A DNA stretch of 64,000 nucleotides, taken from NCBI GenBank assembly GCA_022824185.1, contig JAJEAU010000001.1, positions 109,974 through 173,973 on the forward strand, written 5' to 3'. Positions 53,389 to 62,227 of this stretch are shown in pieces. The translations under genes and the position numbers were made by a program. A model generated the notes under the pieces. That model was not told where the DNA came from. It did no database searches and saw only the letters and a list, made by a program, of their open reading frames with translations. The DNA is from Dehalococcoidia bacterium (GTDB taxonomy: Bacteria; Chloroflexota; Dehalococcoidia; Lucifugimonadales; Lucifugimonadaceae). The stretch's first letter is position 1; the number at the start of each line of letters is the position of its first letter.

Positions 53389-53913
53389 CTAACGGCTTTT
53401 ACGACGACGTCGCCTTCGCCCCACTTGATTGCCCGATCGATTCGCCCTCAGCACCGCTTCTTCTCTCAATTCCCTCGCCGACTTAGTCCGTTCGCGCTTA
53501 CCTGATTTCCCCCATGCCCTATCCCGAACCAACATCAGGACCACGACCGAAGTCAGCATCGTCGAAGCTGGGACGTACATAACTCCGATCTGTTGCGACA
53601 GGGCAACGATGAAAACCCACAACAACACCGTGCCAACGATCAAATTGACTTTGTGTCGCCGTTCGGTCTTTCCGCTAGGCGGCACGGACAGTATCGCACC
53701 AAGAGTAATCACGACCGGAATCAAAGCGAAAATAAGTCCTGACCATCCGTGGGCCTCCACGATACCTGCCATACGCGCCGTCTTATTTCCAGACGCGTCT
53801 GTAACGTAGATTTCGAACGCCGGCCATAGCGTGAGATAAGCGAACGCCGCGATGCTGAGCAGCAAAGCAAAGACCGCAAACACGAAGGTGCGATCTGGCA
53901 ACCGATCAAACAA
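53389..53913 (-). CDS. Four-helix membrane protein of unknown function
   Basis: A 174-residue protein with four hydrophobic segments (about 9-30, 57-77, 90-108 and 113-130) and a very basic C-terminal tail (SGKRERTKSARELREE ... RRRRRRKSR). I do not recognise the family. It begins 10 bases after the pcrA stop, so it is in the pcrA transcript. The topology with a charged tail inside suggests a cytoplasmic contact, possibly with nucleic acid or phospholipid heads; this is only a guess from charge. Confidence 0.7.
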   Translation of the reverse strand: MFDRLPDRTFVFAVFALLLSIAAFAYLTLWPAFEIYVTDASGNKTARMAGIVEAHGWSGLIFALIPVVITLGAILSVPPSGKTERRHKVNLIVGTVLLWVFIVALSQQIGVMYVPASTMLTSVVVLMLVRDRAWGKSGKRERTKSARELREEAVLRANRSGNQVGRRRRRRKSR

Positions 53914-53923
53914 GGATCGCCCC

Positions 53924-56284
53924 TTAGATCTTCTCGAGGTTGGCCATGCTAGCCATCACGATCTTCACGCCGGCTTCCGAAAATGCCACCGTCACACGCA
54001 GATCACCATCTACGGGCCTGGAATTGACGACAACCCCGGTGCCAAACGTCTCGTGTCTCACGCGTTGACCAGCTTTGAACCTGATCTCTTCGGGTAAATC
54101 ATCAACCCCGATTTCCGAGAACTTTTCGCGCTCTCGCCGCCTGCGTGACGGCACAACCGGATCGCGATCGACGGCCACGCCTGAACTCGATGAAAACGCC
54201 ACAGGCGGCGGAGGCGTTCGACCTGGAACTCTCGCGTATTCGATCTCTTTCACTTGCTCCTCAGGAATCTCTTTCAGAAATTGGGAGGGCGTGTTGGGCC
54301 GCCGGTGAAACGAGGAAGACGTATACAACGGCCACATTATGTGCAGTTTCTGCTTCGCTCTCGTCATCCCCACATACATCAACCGCCGCTCCTCACCGCA
54401 CGCCGCTTCATATTCATCCTGGGTCCGTACATTCAACGCCATCGCGTGCGGCAGTAATCCTTCCGCCACTCCAGCGATAAACACCGTGTCAAACTCCAAG
54501 CCTTTCGCCTGATGCAATGTAATCAGCGTGATTGCTCCAACCGCGTCGACGTTGCTGTTCAATTCGTCCGAACCTGTACCTACGCCGTCGTCCAACGTAT
54601 CAACATTCGCAAACAATGCCGTATGCTCCAACAAGTCAGACAAAGCCTGGCGCGGCTCGATCCGATCGTCAGGATTTGAGTACTGTTCCGTCAACATCCC
54701 CAACTCTTCGAGGTTTTGAAATCGCTCGGCTCGCGTCTCCTCATCTTTCTGGACCCAGTCGTTGTAACCGCTTCCCTTCAGCGCGTATTCCAGCAAGTCG
54801 TTCGGATATAGCGTCTCAGAGTTCAGAACCAAAGTTCTGACGAAATCCGAAAATGCCCGTACTTTTCTTAAAGCTGCGTTTCCTAGCCCTAGTCCGCGGG
54901 ATTCTGTCGGATCGGAAGCCAAAAGAACCGCGTCCAAAAGCGTGACACCGTTGAGTAAGCTAAACTCCTCGATCTTCCGCAGAGTGGCGGGTCCAATGCC
55001 CCTCGGAGGGACGTTGATTATTCTGCGCAACGATGTCTCGTCATTCGGATTGACGACGATCCTCAACAAAGCTAACGCGTCCTTGATCTCGCGTCGCTCG
55101 TAAAACCTCATTCCGCCTATCAAGCGATACTGGACACCCCGTCGACTACACTCCGTCTCCAACGCCCGGGACTGGGCATTGGTCCGATACAGCACCGCGA
55201 CATCATCGAGATTGCCGACGCCGTTCTTGGAAACGGCCGAACGCATCCGACGGTCAACCAAGTCCATGATTACCGCCGCTTCATGCTCGGGGTGTTCCGT
55301 CACCCCGATCTCAACGGGTTCGCCCTGCTCGTTGTTTGTGAACAACACGCGCTCGATCATTCGCGGGTTGTGTGCGATCAACCCTGATGCAGCGGAGATG
55401 ATCGTCTTAGTTGACCGATAGGATTCGCTCAATTCGAAGATCTTGCACCCCGGCAGCACCTCCGCCAGTCGTTCCATATTCTCGGGCCTTGCGTTTCGCC
55501 ACGAATAGATCGACTGATCGGGATCGCCGACAACACAAATGTTGCGATGAGTATCACCCAACACTCTGATCAACTCGAATTGGAGCGCATTGGTGTCCTG
55601 AAATTCATCGACCATGATATGTTGGTAGCGATCCTGCATTTCAGAACGGATATGATCATCTTGGACCAAAATCCGATACGGCTTCAGCAACAGGTCGTCG
55701 AAATCCACACCGTTAGACTTCTGCAACTCCGCCTCGTATAGCCCGTAAATCTCCGCGTGCAGTTCATGCCGATATCCGGTGTCGATGCTAGCGAACATGT
55801 CCGGCTTTTGGTTGTTGTTCTTCGCCTTCTCGATTGACGAAAGCACTTCGCCGACTTTGGCATCAGCATTCAAGTCCGAAATGATCAACTTCAGCATTCG
55901 CTCCTGATCATCGCGGTCGTAGATCGTGAAATCTCGGCTCAGTCCGGCCGCATCATGATGAATCCTCAGGAACCGGGCCCCGAACGAATGAAACGTACTG
56001 ACATTTGTCTCTGCGGCGTTTGGCACGAACCTGCTCGCCAGAATGTTGCATCGCTCACGCAACTCTGCCGCTGCTTTGTTGGTGAATGTCACACCCATCG
56101 TGCGCCACGGCGGCACTCCGGTAGCCAAGATGTAAGCCATCCGATGCGACATCACGCGGGTCTTTCCGCTACCGGGTCCAGCCACGATGATCAACGGTCC
56201 ATCGAGATATGATGCCGCCTGACGTTGAGCCTCTGAAAGACCTTCAAGTACGGCTTCTGCTTTTTGAGAGGTAGCGGTAGACAA
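53924..56284 (-). CDS. pcrA: UvrD/PcrA-type DNA helicase
   Basis: A 786-residue superfamily 1 helicase. Motif I is VAGPGSGKTRVM, Ia GVTFTNKAAAELRERC, II VDEFQDTN, III VVGDPDQSIYSWRNA, IV YRSTKTI, V LHQAKGLEFDTVFI and VI YVGMTRAKQKL. The C-terminal tail ends in the Tudor-like domain (FKAGQRVRHETFGTGVVV) that binds RNA polymerase in PcrA. It acts in nucleotide-excision and replication repair, unwinding 3'-5'. First gene of a run that continues into beta-oxidation enzymes. Confidence 0.93.
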   Translation of the reverse strand: MSTATSQKAEAVLEGLSEAQRQAASYLDGPLIIVAGPGSGKTRVMSHRMAYILATGVPPWRTMGVTFTNKAAAELRERCNILASRFVPNAAETNVSTFHSFGARFLRIHHDAAGLSRDFTIYDRDDQERMLKLIISDLNADAKVGEVLSSIEKAKNNNQKPDMFASIDTGYRHELHAEIYGLYEAELQKSNGVDFDDLLLKPYRILVQDDHIRSEMQDRYQHIMVDEFQDTNALQFELIRVLGDTHRNICVVGDPDQSIYSWRNARPENMERLAEVLPGCKIFELSESYRSTKTIISAASGLIAHNPRMIERVLFTNNEQGEPVEIGVTEHPEHEAAVIMDLVDRRMRSAVSKNGVGNLDDVAVLYRTNAQSRALETECSRRGVQYRLIGGMRFYERREIKDALALLRIVVNPNDETSLRRIINVPPRGIGPATLRKIEEFSLLNGVTLLDAVLLASDPTESRGLGLGNAALRKVRAFSDFVRTLVLNSETLYPNDLLEYALKGSGYNDWVQKDEETRAERFQNLEELGMLTEQYSNPDDRIEPRQALSDLLEHTALFANVDTLDDGVGTGSDELNSNVDAVGAITLITLHQAKGLEFDTVFIAGVAEGLLPHAMALNVRTQDEYEAACGEERRLMYVGMTRAKQKLHIMWPLYTSSSFHRRPNTPSQFLKEIPEEQVKEIEYARVPGRTPPPPVAFSSSSGVAVDRDPVVPSRRRREREKFSEIGVDDLPEEIRFKAGQRVRHETFGTGVVVNSRPVDGDLRVTVAFSEAGVKIVMASMANLEKI

Positions 56285-56428
56285 TCGCGGGTTCCAAGAC
56301 TGATCCTAAATCTATGTTAGAACAAGTTTCGCATATTCGAGGTCACGCGAGGCGGACACATTCGTTTCGTGGACTAACACAAGCTGGCAGCAAAGATGTG
56401 AATGACCAAACCGCGCCCGGACCGAAAA

Positions 56429-57247
56429 TCAAATTCGTCGCGCCAATCCTTCGAAATGCGTAAAGCACGAGACTGAACCCGGCGCATCTTTCCACTCCAA
56501 CCAGCCACGCGAAATCGCCTCAAGTTCGGGCTGAGTTGCAATCCCATACTCCAACGCCTTTGCGGCAATATCCGAATGCAGGATCCTCTGCGACCACTGC
56601 TCGCCCCACCAGTTCTTCCCTTTCTCCTCGAAAAACGTCCACGTGCTCGTCGTTATGTTGATGTCGGCCAAGTTGCCCGTTGCCTCCATCCACTCGAGCA
56701 TGTGCCGACCCGCGTTCGGCGTCCCGCCGTTCCGAATCGCCACAGCGTCGTACACATCTCGAAAATCACGTAACGGCTGAAGGTCCGGCCATGCCGCAAA
56801 AGTTCCCCAGTCAACCTCACGAACACCTACCAAACCACCCGGTTTCGCCAAACCAGATGCCGACTTCAAAGCGCCGACGGGATCGCCAAGATGCTGAATA
56901 ATCTGATGCCCGTAAACCACGTCGAACTGATCAGAACTCAACTCAGTGTTGTAGATGTCATCGACTTGAAACTCGAGATTAGTTGCGCCAGACTCCTGCA
57001 GGCGTTTCGACCACTCTTCAGCCAATCCCTCGGAGATGTCGACGCCTAACGCATAGCCGTCGTCGCCAAGGCGATCGGCCAATCCGACCGTTATCGTCCC
57101 CGGACCACATCCGAAATCCAACAACCTCATTCCGGGTTCAACATACGGCAACAGAAACGCAGCAGCGTCCTCCGCAGTTCTCGCCGAATGTGCGGACAAC
57201 ACCGTGCGGTGGTGGCCGTGAAGATACGTTTCCCGTGGCATCGACAT
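56429..57247 (-). CDS. Class I SAM-dependent methyltransferase
   Basis: A 272-residue methyltransferase: SAM motif I LLDFGCGPGTITVGLA near residue 43, the acidic loop GVDISEG, VDDIYNTELSSDQFDVVYGHQIIQHLGDP (motif II region), and PGGLVGVREVDWG (motif III). It belongs to the UbiE/MerR-adjacent group of small-molecule methyltransferases; substrate unknown. It is 27 bases downstream of the DRTGG gene on the same strand and may share its transcript. Confidence 0.82.
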   Translation of the reverse strand: MSMPRETYLHGHHRTVLSAHSARTAEDAAAFLLPYVEPGMRLLDFGCGPGTITVGLADRLGDDGYALGVDISEGLAEEWSKRLQESGATNLEFQVDDIYNTELSSDQFDVVYGHQIIQHLGDPVGALKSASGLAKPGGLVGVREVDWGTFAAWPDLQPLRDFRDVYDAVAIRNGGTPNAGRHMLEWMEATGNLADINITTSTWTFFEEKGKNWWGEQWSQRILHSDIAAKALEYGIATQPELEAISRGWLEWKDAPGSVSCFTHFEGLARRI

Positions 57248-57274
57248 TAACGCTGCCCTCCCAGTTAAAACCGG

Positions 57275-58177
57275 TTAGCGGGTAGGCGGTTGCGCCACAA
57301 GATCCAAGATCGGGTCGATGATCTCACGCTCGACTACCAACTGACGCATCCTGCTGAGTTTTTCGGGATGAGAGAAAACTGGCGAGGCAATCGCATCAAG
57401 CGATTCCAACGTGGCATCGGTATCCCCATCCACAATGATCAACGGGATCCTTTTTGTGCGCGCTTCGTAAAAAACGTAATCGATCGGTTTTTCGCCACCT
57501 GTCAACACCATTGCCTTGGTCGTCTCGCTTTGGAGCGCCGAGATCTGCACATCCGGTCTACCAGATCTGACCACTACGCAGGTATTCTCCTGAGACCGGA
57601 AATAAAACGGTCCCCAGTCAAGAACCAACCCGCCAATCAGGACGTTGTCGACCAATTCATCGGTCGTGTTGACCGCGAACGCCAGCTCCCCATCCAAATG
57701 TTCGATCAAGGAGTCGACGGTATTCGCGGATAGTCGCCGATCTTCCGGCACCCATCCCAATGCTCTGATCCCGTCTGCCTCCAACGATGCCATCTTTTGG
57801 TCAGCGTGCACGTCTCGGTATCTTGGCACCTTGTTCAAGACCACCCCCGCCAATCGATTCCCGTATTGGTCTGCCACGCCAGCCACATCCTCGTCCAAAC
57901 CTGCGATCAGCACGATGCTGGCGTCCAACTTCTCCGCCAATTCGACATCCGCTTGCGAATCGCCCGAAGAGCCTTCGATGATCGAAATCGACGAAGCTGA
58001 AACGTCGACATCGTTGGCATCAACCTGTTGAACCCCAACATCCTCCGCAAACAATGCTCCGGTGTCAACGGCAGCCTGAACCTCGACACCATCGGTCCTC
58101 AACCTCGAAATAACCGCGGCGGCGAAAGCCGATTTGCCTCGGGAGTCGCTTAAAGACGAGACGATAATCGATGGCAT
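57275..58177 (-). CDS. BioD-like P-loop protein with DRTGG domain
   Basis: A 300-residue protein. The N-terminus has a dethiobiotin-synthetase-like P-loop (IIVSSLSDSRGKSAFAAAVISRL, with GKS kept but the first glycine changed to Ser) and GLVLNK-like GVVLNKVP. The C-terminal half is a DRTGG domain, seen as DNVLIGGLVLDWGPFYFRSQENTCVVVRSGRPDVQISAL. This architecture equals the N-terminal regulatory part of phosphate acetyltransferases but stands alone here. The open frame to 58321 runs into tRNA-Phe, so ATG 58177 is the start. Function unknown; perhaps a nucleotide sensor. Confidence 0.75.
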   Translation of the reverse strand: MPSIIVSSLSDSRGKSAFAAAVISRLRTDGVEVQAAVDTGALFAEDVGVQQVDANDVDVSASSISIIEGSSGDSQADVELAEKLDASIVLIAGLDEDVAGVADQYGNRLAGVVLNKVPRYRDVHADQKMASLEADGIRALGWVPEDRRLSANTVDSLIEHLDGELAFAVNTTDELVDNVLIGGLVLDWGPFYFRSQENTCVVVRSGRPDVQISALQSETTKAMVLTGGEKPIDYVFYEARTKRIPLIIVDGDTDATLESLDAIASPVFSHPEKLSRMRQLVVEREIIDPILDLVAQPPTR

Positions 58178-58231
58178 ATGGAATGTCGGGCGGCTAGCTA
58201 ATGGTTTTGGTCGACTCGGTGGTCGTTCCGT

Positions 58232-58262
58232 TTGGATTATACCAACGACCGAAAGATAAAAT
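58232..58262 (+). promoter_or_regulatory. Candidate promoter of tRNA-Phe
   Basis: TTGGAT (58232-58237) and GATAAAAT (58255-58262) lie in front of tRNA-Phe, with 17 bases to GATAAA or 19 to TAAAAT. The tRNA begins 16 bases after the -10. The same GATAAAAT octamer serves as -10 candidate before the amidohydrolase operon. Confidence 0.45.
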
Positions 58263-58278
58263 AGTGTTTGAATGCCGG

Positions 58279-58354
58279 GCCGAGGTAGCTCAGCTGGTAG
58301 AGCAATGGACTGAAAATCCATGTGTCGGCGGTTCGAGTCCGCCCCTCGGCACCA
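58279..58354 (+). tRNA. tRNA-Phe (anticodon GAA)
   Basis: Cloverleaf: acceptor GCCGAGG/CCTCGGC, D arm GCTC/GAGC, anticodon stem ATGGA/TCCAT with loop CTGAAAA (anticodon GAA), and T stem GGCGG/CCGCC with loop TTCGAGT. Discriminator A and encoded CCA (352-354). Confidence 0.95.
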
Positions 58355-59018
58355 TCGCCTCCGGCTTGACTGAAGCCAACAAAATTAGTGCTTGGATTGA
58401 GGCATCCCTCCTCGCCGTAGGGGTAAGTTTATGGGTAACTCTGGTTAAATCCTGGGTACGGCAGATGGATTCGCGTCGGTGCGCCGGCTCCAAGACGTTT
58501 AGGAGTAGATCAGTAGGCACAGAAAGAGTGCAACCCAAGCGTCAGTCACGAGTTGTTTTCGCGCTCAGGGTTTCGCTCGGTTCGTAACCGGTTCCCCCGC
58601 ATCGCCAGCAAGTTTCGCCTTGAACTTCTCCCGAACCAGAGCATCTTTTGAACTCTTAACTCAGCATTCGCCCGTGCCTAACGATTTACACGATGGTTTT
58701 CGGCTTTGAAGACGACGTGCAACCATCTCCTGATCGTTGAACAGATCGGACGCGCTGTTCAATCAACGTTCTCAATGCGTAAAGGCAATCGCTCAATCTT
58801 TACTCGGAAGATCCCTCCGAATTGATCGAACATCGTTCCACTGCGTGCATTATCGGTTTGGCTACGTCGTCTTTATCCATGTCCGGTCGCCACGCACCCA
58901 CAATCTCGGCTATCTCATGCCGTACATCAATCGGCAACTTGTCATATTGTGCGGTCGGTTGCCAACTCCTTGTGGTTTGCTGGCTACCAGTCTTGTCACT
59001 CGATTTCCCAGATTTAGC
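58355..59018. other. Non-coding stretch between tRNA-Phe and tRNA-Leu
   Basis: These 664 bases hold no gene I can support. Open frames here start inside the neighbouring tRNAs. On the minus strand two short in-frame segments (LNSASDLFNDQEMVARRL, then a stop, then VKSSKDALVREKFKAKLAG ending at a stop near 58583) look coding-like but match no family known to me. A stretch bounded by two tRNA genes with broken frames may be the eroded remains of an integrated element. Confidence 0.4.
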
Positions 59019-59103
<85 letters not shown>

Positions 59104-59169
59104 ACTGAACTACCTCAATTTTACCCTCCTTCGGGATGGCCCTTCGTTCCGATATCCTATCCACACGCA

Positions 59170-59197
59170 CTGAGCATGCGACCGGTGGCATGCTCAG
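59170..59197. repeat. Perfect 10-bp inverted repeat
   Basis: CTGAGCATGC and GCATGCTCAG pair perfectly around the 8-base loop GACCGGTG. It lies between the divergent tRNA-Leu and the exonuclease-like gene, 67 bases upstream of the former and 53 of the latter. There is no T-run on either side, so it is more likely a regulator site or RNA structure than a terminator. Confidence 0.6.
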
Positions 59198-59250
59198 ATA
59201 ATCTAGTCCAAGACATTTACTGGCACACGTAGTAAGTACCGAGATTTGAG

Positions 59251-60081
59251 ATGCCTTCGAACGATCCGTCTCTTTCAAGTTCACACTCTCCTCAACTTCC
59301 GCTCAACCTCGAGCGACCAATCATCTTCATCGATGTCCAAACAACCGGGCCTGACCGACGAACTGCCAGAATCGTGAGGTTGGCGACCCTCCGCATCGAT
59401 CCAGATGGCACTGAGGAGTTTCGGTCTCGCCTCATCAACCCTTTGTCGCCAATTACACCTGGTGCCACTGATTTCCACGGAATCTCCGACGAAGACGTAG
59501 CTGATTGCAGACCGTTCATCGCGTACGCGAGAGCGCTGAGCGATTACCTAGATGGCTGTGACCTTGCGGGGTTCGGAATTCGTAGGTTTCATCTGCGAGT
59601 TTTGAGACAGGAATTCGATGCTGCAGGTGTCGATTTCAACTACCGAAATCGCGTGATTTTGGATGCCATGGAGGTCTACCATCGACTGGAACCGAGAGAC
59701 ATCGACCACGCCTACCGAAGATTCGTTGGCGGCGAATTCGATCGAAAATCATCTCCCGATGCAACGGTCAACGCCGCACGGGCAATCCTGAACGGCCAAC
59801 TGAAGCAATACCCGGATCTCCCACACGAACCCGAGATTTTGGAACGTTGGGCTTCTGAAGAACCCGTAGAAAACTACATCGACGATCAAGGTCGTTTCAC
59901 TCTTTCGGACGAAGGCGACCCGATCATCAACTTCGGGAAATACCGAGGTCACACGTTGTACGACTTGAGCGAAGTCGACCCCGACTACCTGCGTTGGGTC
60001 GCCGCCAACGAATCGTTCACCGACCACCAGCGGCAGATCGCGGCAGACGCTGCGGAAGGAATAATGCCCGATTTCGATTGA
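59251..60081 (+). CDS. DnaQ-like exonuclease-fold protein, catalytic residues lost, with ExoX-like C-terminal domain
   Basis: A 276-residue protein aligning over its length with DnaQ-family 3'-5' exonucleases that carry a small C-terminal domain. The fold blocks are kept (INPLSPI, HGISDEDVADC, LDGCDLAGFG, AGVDF, QLKQYPDL). The active site is not: ExoI reads IDVQTTG, so the glutamate of DxE is Gln30; ExoII reads RRFHL, with His114 where Asp is expected; and the ExoIII His/Asp positions fall on non-acidic residues (SSPDATVNA). The C-terminal INFGKYRGHTLYDL module resembles the ExoX-like C-terminal domain. Probably a DNA-binding or scaffold protein, not a nuclease. Confidence 0.75.
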   Translation: MPSNDPSLSSSHSPQLPLNLERPIIFIDVQTTGPDRRTARIVRLATLRIDPDGTEEFRSRLINPLSPITPGATDFHGISDEDVADCRPFIAYARALSDYLDGCDLAGFGIRRFHLRVLRQEFDAAGVDFNYRNRVILDAMEVYHRLEPRDIDHAYRRFVGGEFDRKSSPDATVNAARAILNGQLKQYPDLPHEPEILERWASEEPVENYIDDQGRFTLSDEGDPIINFGKYRGHTLYDLSEVDPDYLRWVAANESFTDHQRQIAADAAEGIMPDFD

Positions 60082-60133
60082 CGCCAACTAATACGTCGCG
60101 TCAAACCTGAGATTGTGAACTACGGGAGAGGGA

Positions 60134-60208
60134 TGGAGCGGAAGACGGGGGTCGAACCCGCGGCCTTCTCCTTGGCAAGGAGATGCTCTACCACTGAGCT
60201 ACTTCCGC
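60134..60208 (-). tRNA. tRNA-Gly (anticodon GCC)
   Basis: Minus-strand cloverleaf: acceptor GCGGAAG/CTTCCGC, D arm GCTC/GAGC, anticodon stem TCTCC/GGAGA with loop TTGCCAA (anticodon GCC), T loop TTCGACC, discriminator T and encoded CCA (60134-60136). Confidence 0.95.
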
Positions 60209-60291
60209 TCGTATCAATTGATTATGCAACATCCTGCAAGATCATGCACATCGTCGTCAAACCTAGGATGCCAGCAACCAAAACGGCAAAC

Positions 60292-61302
60292 CTAATCCGA
60301 CATCTTCACAAGCAGCTTCCCAAAATTGGCACCGTTCATCAGTCCGATGAATGCCTTCGGGGCTTGTTCGAAACCATCCACGATGTCTTCCCGGTATTTC
60401 AACGAACCGTCCCGTATCCAACTGGCTAACCGAGCTCGGGCGACTTCGTGGTCGTTTTGGAAATTGAAAACCAAGAATCCTTCGATCCGCGCCTGCTTGG
60501 TGATCAGGTTCCAGAGGTTGCGCGGTGCCATTTCCGGCTCTTCAAGGTTGTATTGCGAAATCTGCCCGCATACGATCACGCGACCACGCAACGCAAGATT
60601 TTCGATCGCGGCATCGGTGACTGTCCCGCCCACGTTGTCGAAATAAACGTCGATCCCATCCGGAGCCACCTCGGCTATTCGAGCGAACACATCTTCCGTC
60701 TTGTAGTTGATGGTGGCATCGAAACCCAGTTCGTCGGTGCAATACGCCGACTTCTCATCTGACCCTACGGTTCCAATGACACGGCAACCGTTCAACTTGG
60801 CAATCTGACCGACAACTGCACCAACTGCACCAGAAGCCGCCGACACCAATACTGTCTCTCCGGGCCTCGGTTGTCCCACCGCCAAGAGGCCGTGATACGC
60901 CGTCAAGCCGGGCATCCCGGTCACTCCGAGGGCAGTCGAAATCGGGGCCATCTCGGGATCGACGATCCTCGCCATGTGCGCCGGCACCACTGCGTATTCC
61001 TGCCAACCAATCTGACACGCCACGATATCGCCGACGGCTACTTCGTCTGATCGCGATGCGATAACACGACCAACACCCTCCCCGACGATCACATCGCCGA
61101 TGCCCACTGGCGCCGCGTACGACCTGCGGTCTCGCAATCGTCCCCGCATATATGGGTCGAGAGACAAGAACAGCGTACGAACCAAAATCTCCCCGTTTTG
61201 CGGATCGTCCACCTCTGCCTCATTGACGGCGAAGTCACTTTCATCTGGGTATCCGACGGGGCGGTTCGCCAGCGTCCATTGGCGGTTAACTAACTCTGGC
61301 AT
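60292..61302 (-). CDS. NADP-dependent MDR oxidoreductase, CurA / leukotriene B4 dehydrogenase family
   Basis: A 336-residue zinc-free medium-chain reductase: FLSLDPYMRGRL near residue 50, GMPGLTAYHGLL, the cofactor site VLVSAASGAVGAVVGQIAKLNGCRVIG, DVYFDNVGG, RVIVCGQISQYN, and a C-terminal GANFGKLLVK. The family reduces alpha,beta-unsaturated ketones or aldehydes with NADPH (curcumin, 15-oxoprostaglandins, alkenals). ATG 61302 (PELVNRQW) matches the family start; ATG 61344 gives a 14-residue extension. Confidence 0.87.
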   Translation of the reverse strand: MPELVNRQWTLANRPVGYPDESDFAVNEAEVDDPQNGEILVRTLFLSLDPYMRGRLRDRRSYAAPVGIGDVIVGEGVGRVIASRSDEVAVGDIVACQIGWQEYAVVPAHMARIVDPEMAPISTALGVTGMPGLTAYHGLLAVGQPRPGETVLVSAASGAVGAVVGQIAKLNGCRVIGTVGSDEKSAYCTDELGFDATINYKTEDVFARIAEVAPDGIDVYFDNVGGTVTDAAIENLALRGRVIVCGQISQYNLEEPEMAPRNLWNLITKQARIEGFLVFNFQNDHEVARARLASWIRDGSLKYREDIVDGFEQAPKAFIGLMNGANFGKLLVKMSD

Positions 61303-61359
61303 AATTGCGGCTCCATGCACCGTAACAGGTGCGGACTCCTCCATCTAATAGGAACGATT

Positions 61360-61623
61360 TCAACCTTCGTCGTCGTGGGTTTGCTCGCCCGATGGCTCAC
61401 CACGCGCCCTAGCACTTCGAGATGCCCACCAATAAAACGGAGCGGCCAACACGAAGAAAGCTACCAATGCCGCAACGCCTGGTGCCCATCCTTCAACACC
61501 CGATCCGTCAAGCGCGTTATCCAACCAGCTTTTAAGACCGGCACCAACCAGTGCCGCAAAGGTCACGCCGAGGATGATAAACACCCATTCGACCAACTCG
61601 TTAGGGATATGCAATCTGTTCAT
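61360..61623 (-). CDS. Small two-helix membrane protein
   Basis: An 87-residue protein with hydrophobic segments at about 12-29 and 46-66 and a charged tail (ARARGEPSGEQTHDDEG). AGGAG lies 12 bases before the ATG. I do not recognise a family. It is 57 bases upstream of the CurA-like gene on the same strand. Coding status is plausible from the clear membrane topology but not certain. Confidence 0.5.
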   Translation of the reverse strand: MNRLHIPNELVEWVFIILGVTFAALVGAGLKSWLDNALDGSGVEGWAPGVAALVAFFVLAAPFYWWASRSARARGEPSGEQTHDDEG

Positions 61624-61777
61624 GTGTTCACGCCGCTCCTATCACTCGATTCCCATCTTAATGCACCGTTCAATGCTGGATACAGGCCCGGTTCCTGCCA
61701 TTCGCTCGTGCCTCGTTCGCACCATTAGAAGGTTGTATACTGCGCAAAGCAACCGACTTCTTGCACCACTTCAACAC

Positions 61778-62218
61778 ATGACAGCGACAGCCAATCGAAC
61801 AGCTATCGACACTGATCGCCCAACCTCTGGAGAGGTCGTGCTCAGCGTCGAAGATCTCCACGTCTATTACGGCACCGAAGCGGGCGACGTCAAAGCGGTT
61901 AACGGCGTCTCGTTCGACCTTCGCGCGGGAGAGCGGCTCGCCTTGGTCGGCGAATCCGGCAGCGGAAAGAGCACGATGGCCACGGCCCCCATGCGCATGA
62001 CACGTCCTCCCGGTCGGATAGTATCCGGCAAGATCCAACTCGGAGAACGCGATCTGTTGCAGCTAAGCGAGACTGAAATGCGTCGAGCGAGGTTGGCAGA
62101 GATCGCCCATCGTGATATTTATCGTCCTCTTCGCCGGACTCTTCATCGCGTCTATCGGTTTAGACGAGTGGGCGAACCCTCGGCTCAAGGAAAGCTCGTA
62201 GTCGCTGGCGTGGTCTGA
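61778..62218 (+). pseudogene. oppD/dppD-type ABC ATPase, truncated after about 110 residues
   Basis: The first 110 residues match the start of oligopeptide-transporter ATPases: VLSVEDLHVYYGTEAGDVKAVNGVSFDL, Walker A GESGSGKST (58-66), PPGRIVSGKIQLGERDLLQLSETEMRR and LAEIA. The next expected residues are the Q-loop (MIFQDP), but homology stops dead at about 62103 and the frame drifts to a stop at 62218. No signature motif, Walker B or Asp/His loops exist, so the product cannot hydrolyse ATP. A TATACT -10 candidate (61736-61741) precedes it. Confidence 0.75.
62100..62201 (+). pseudogene. C-terminal fragment of a dppC-type ABC permease
   Basis: In the frame one base off from the oppD fragment, 33 codons read as a final membrane helix (SPIVIFIVLFAGLFIASI) followed by GLDEWANPRLKESS and a stop. 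That is the typical end of DppC/OppC permeases (GLNLVSDGLDE-like, NPRL). It starts exactly where the ATPase homology stops. Only the last helix remains. Confidence 0.6.
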
Positions 62219-62227
62219 GGGAGTCGA

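Noticed and set aside
58201..58587. 128-codon open frame around tRNA-Phe
   Set aside because: Much of it is the tRNA itself read as protein, and the rest has no recognisable domain.
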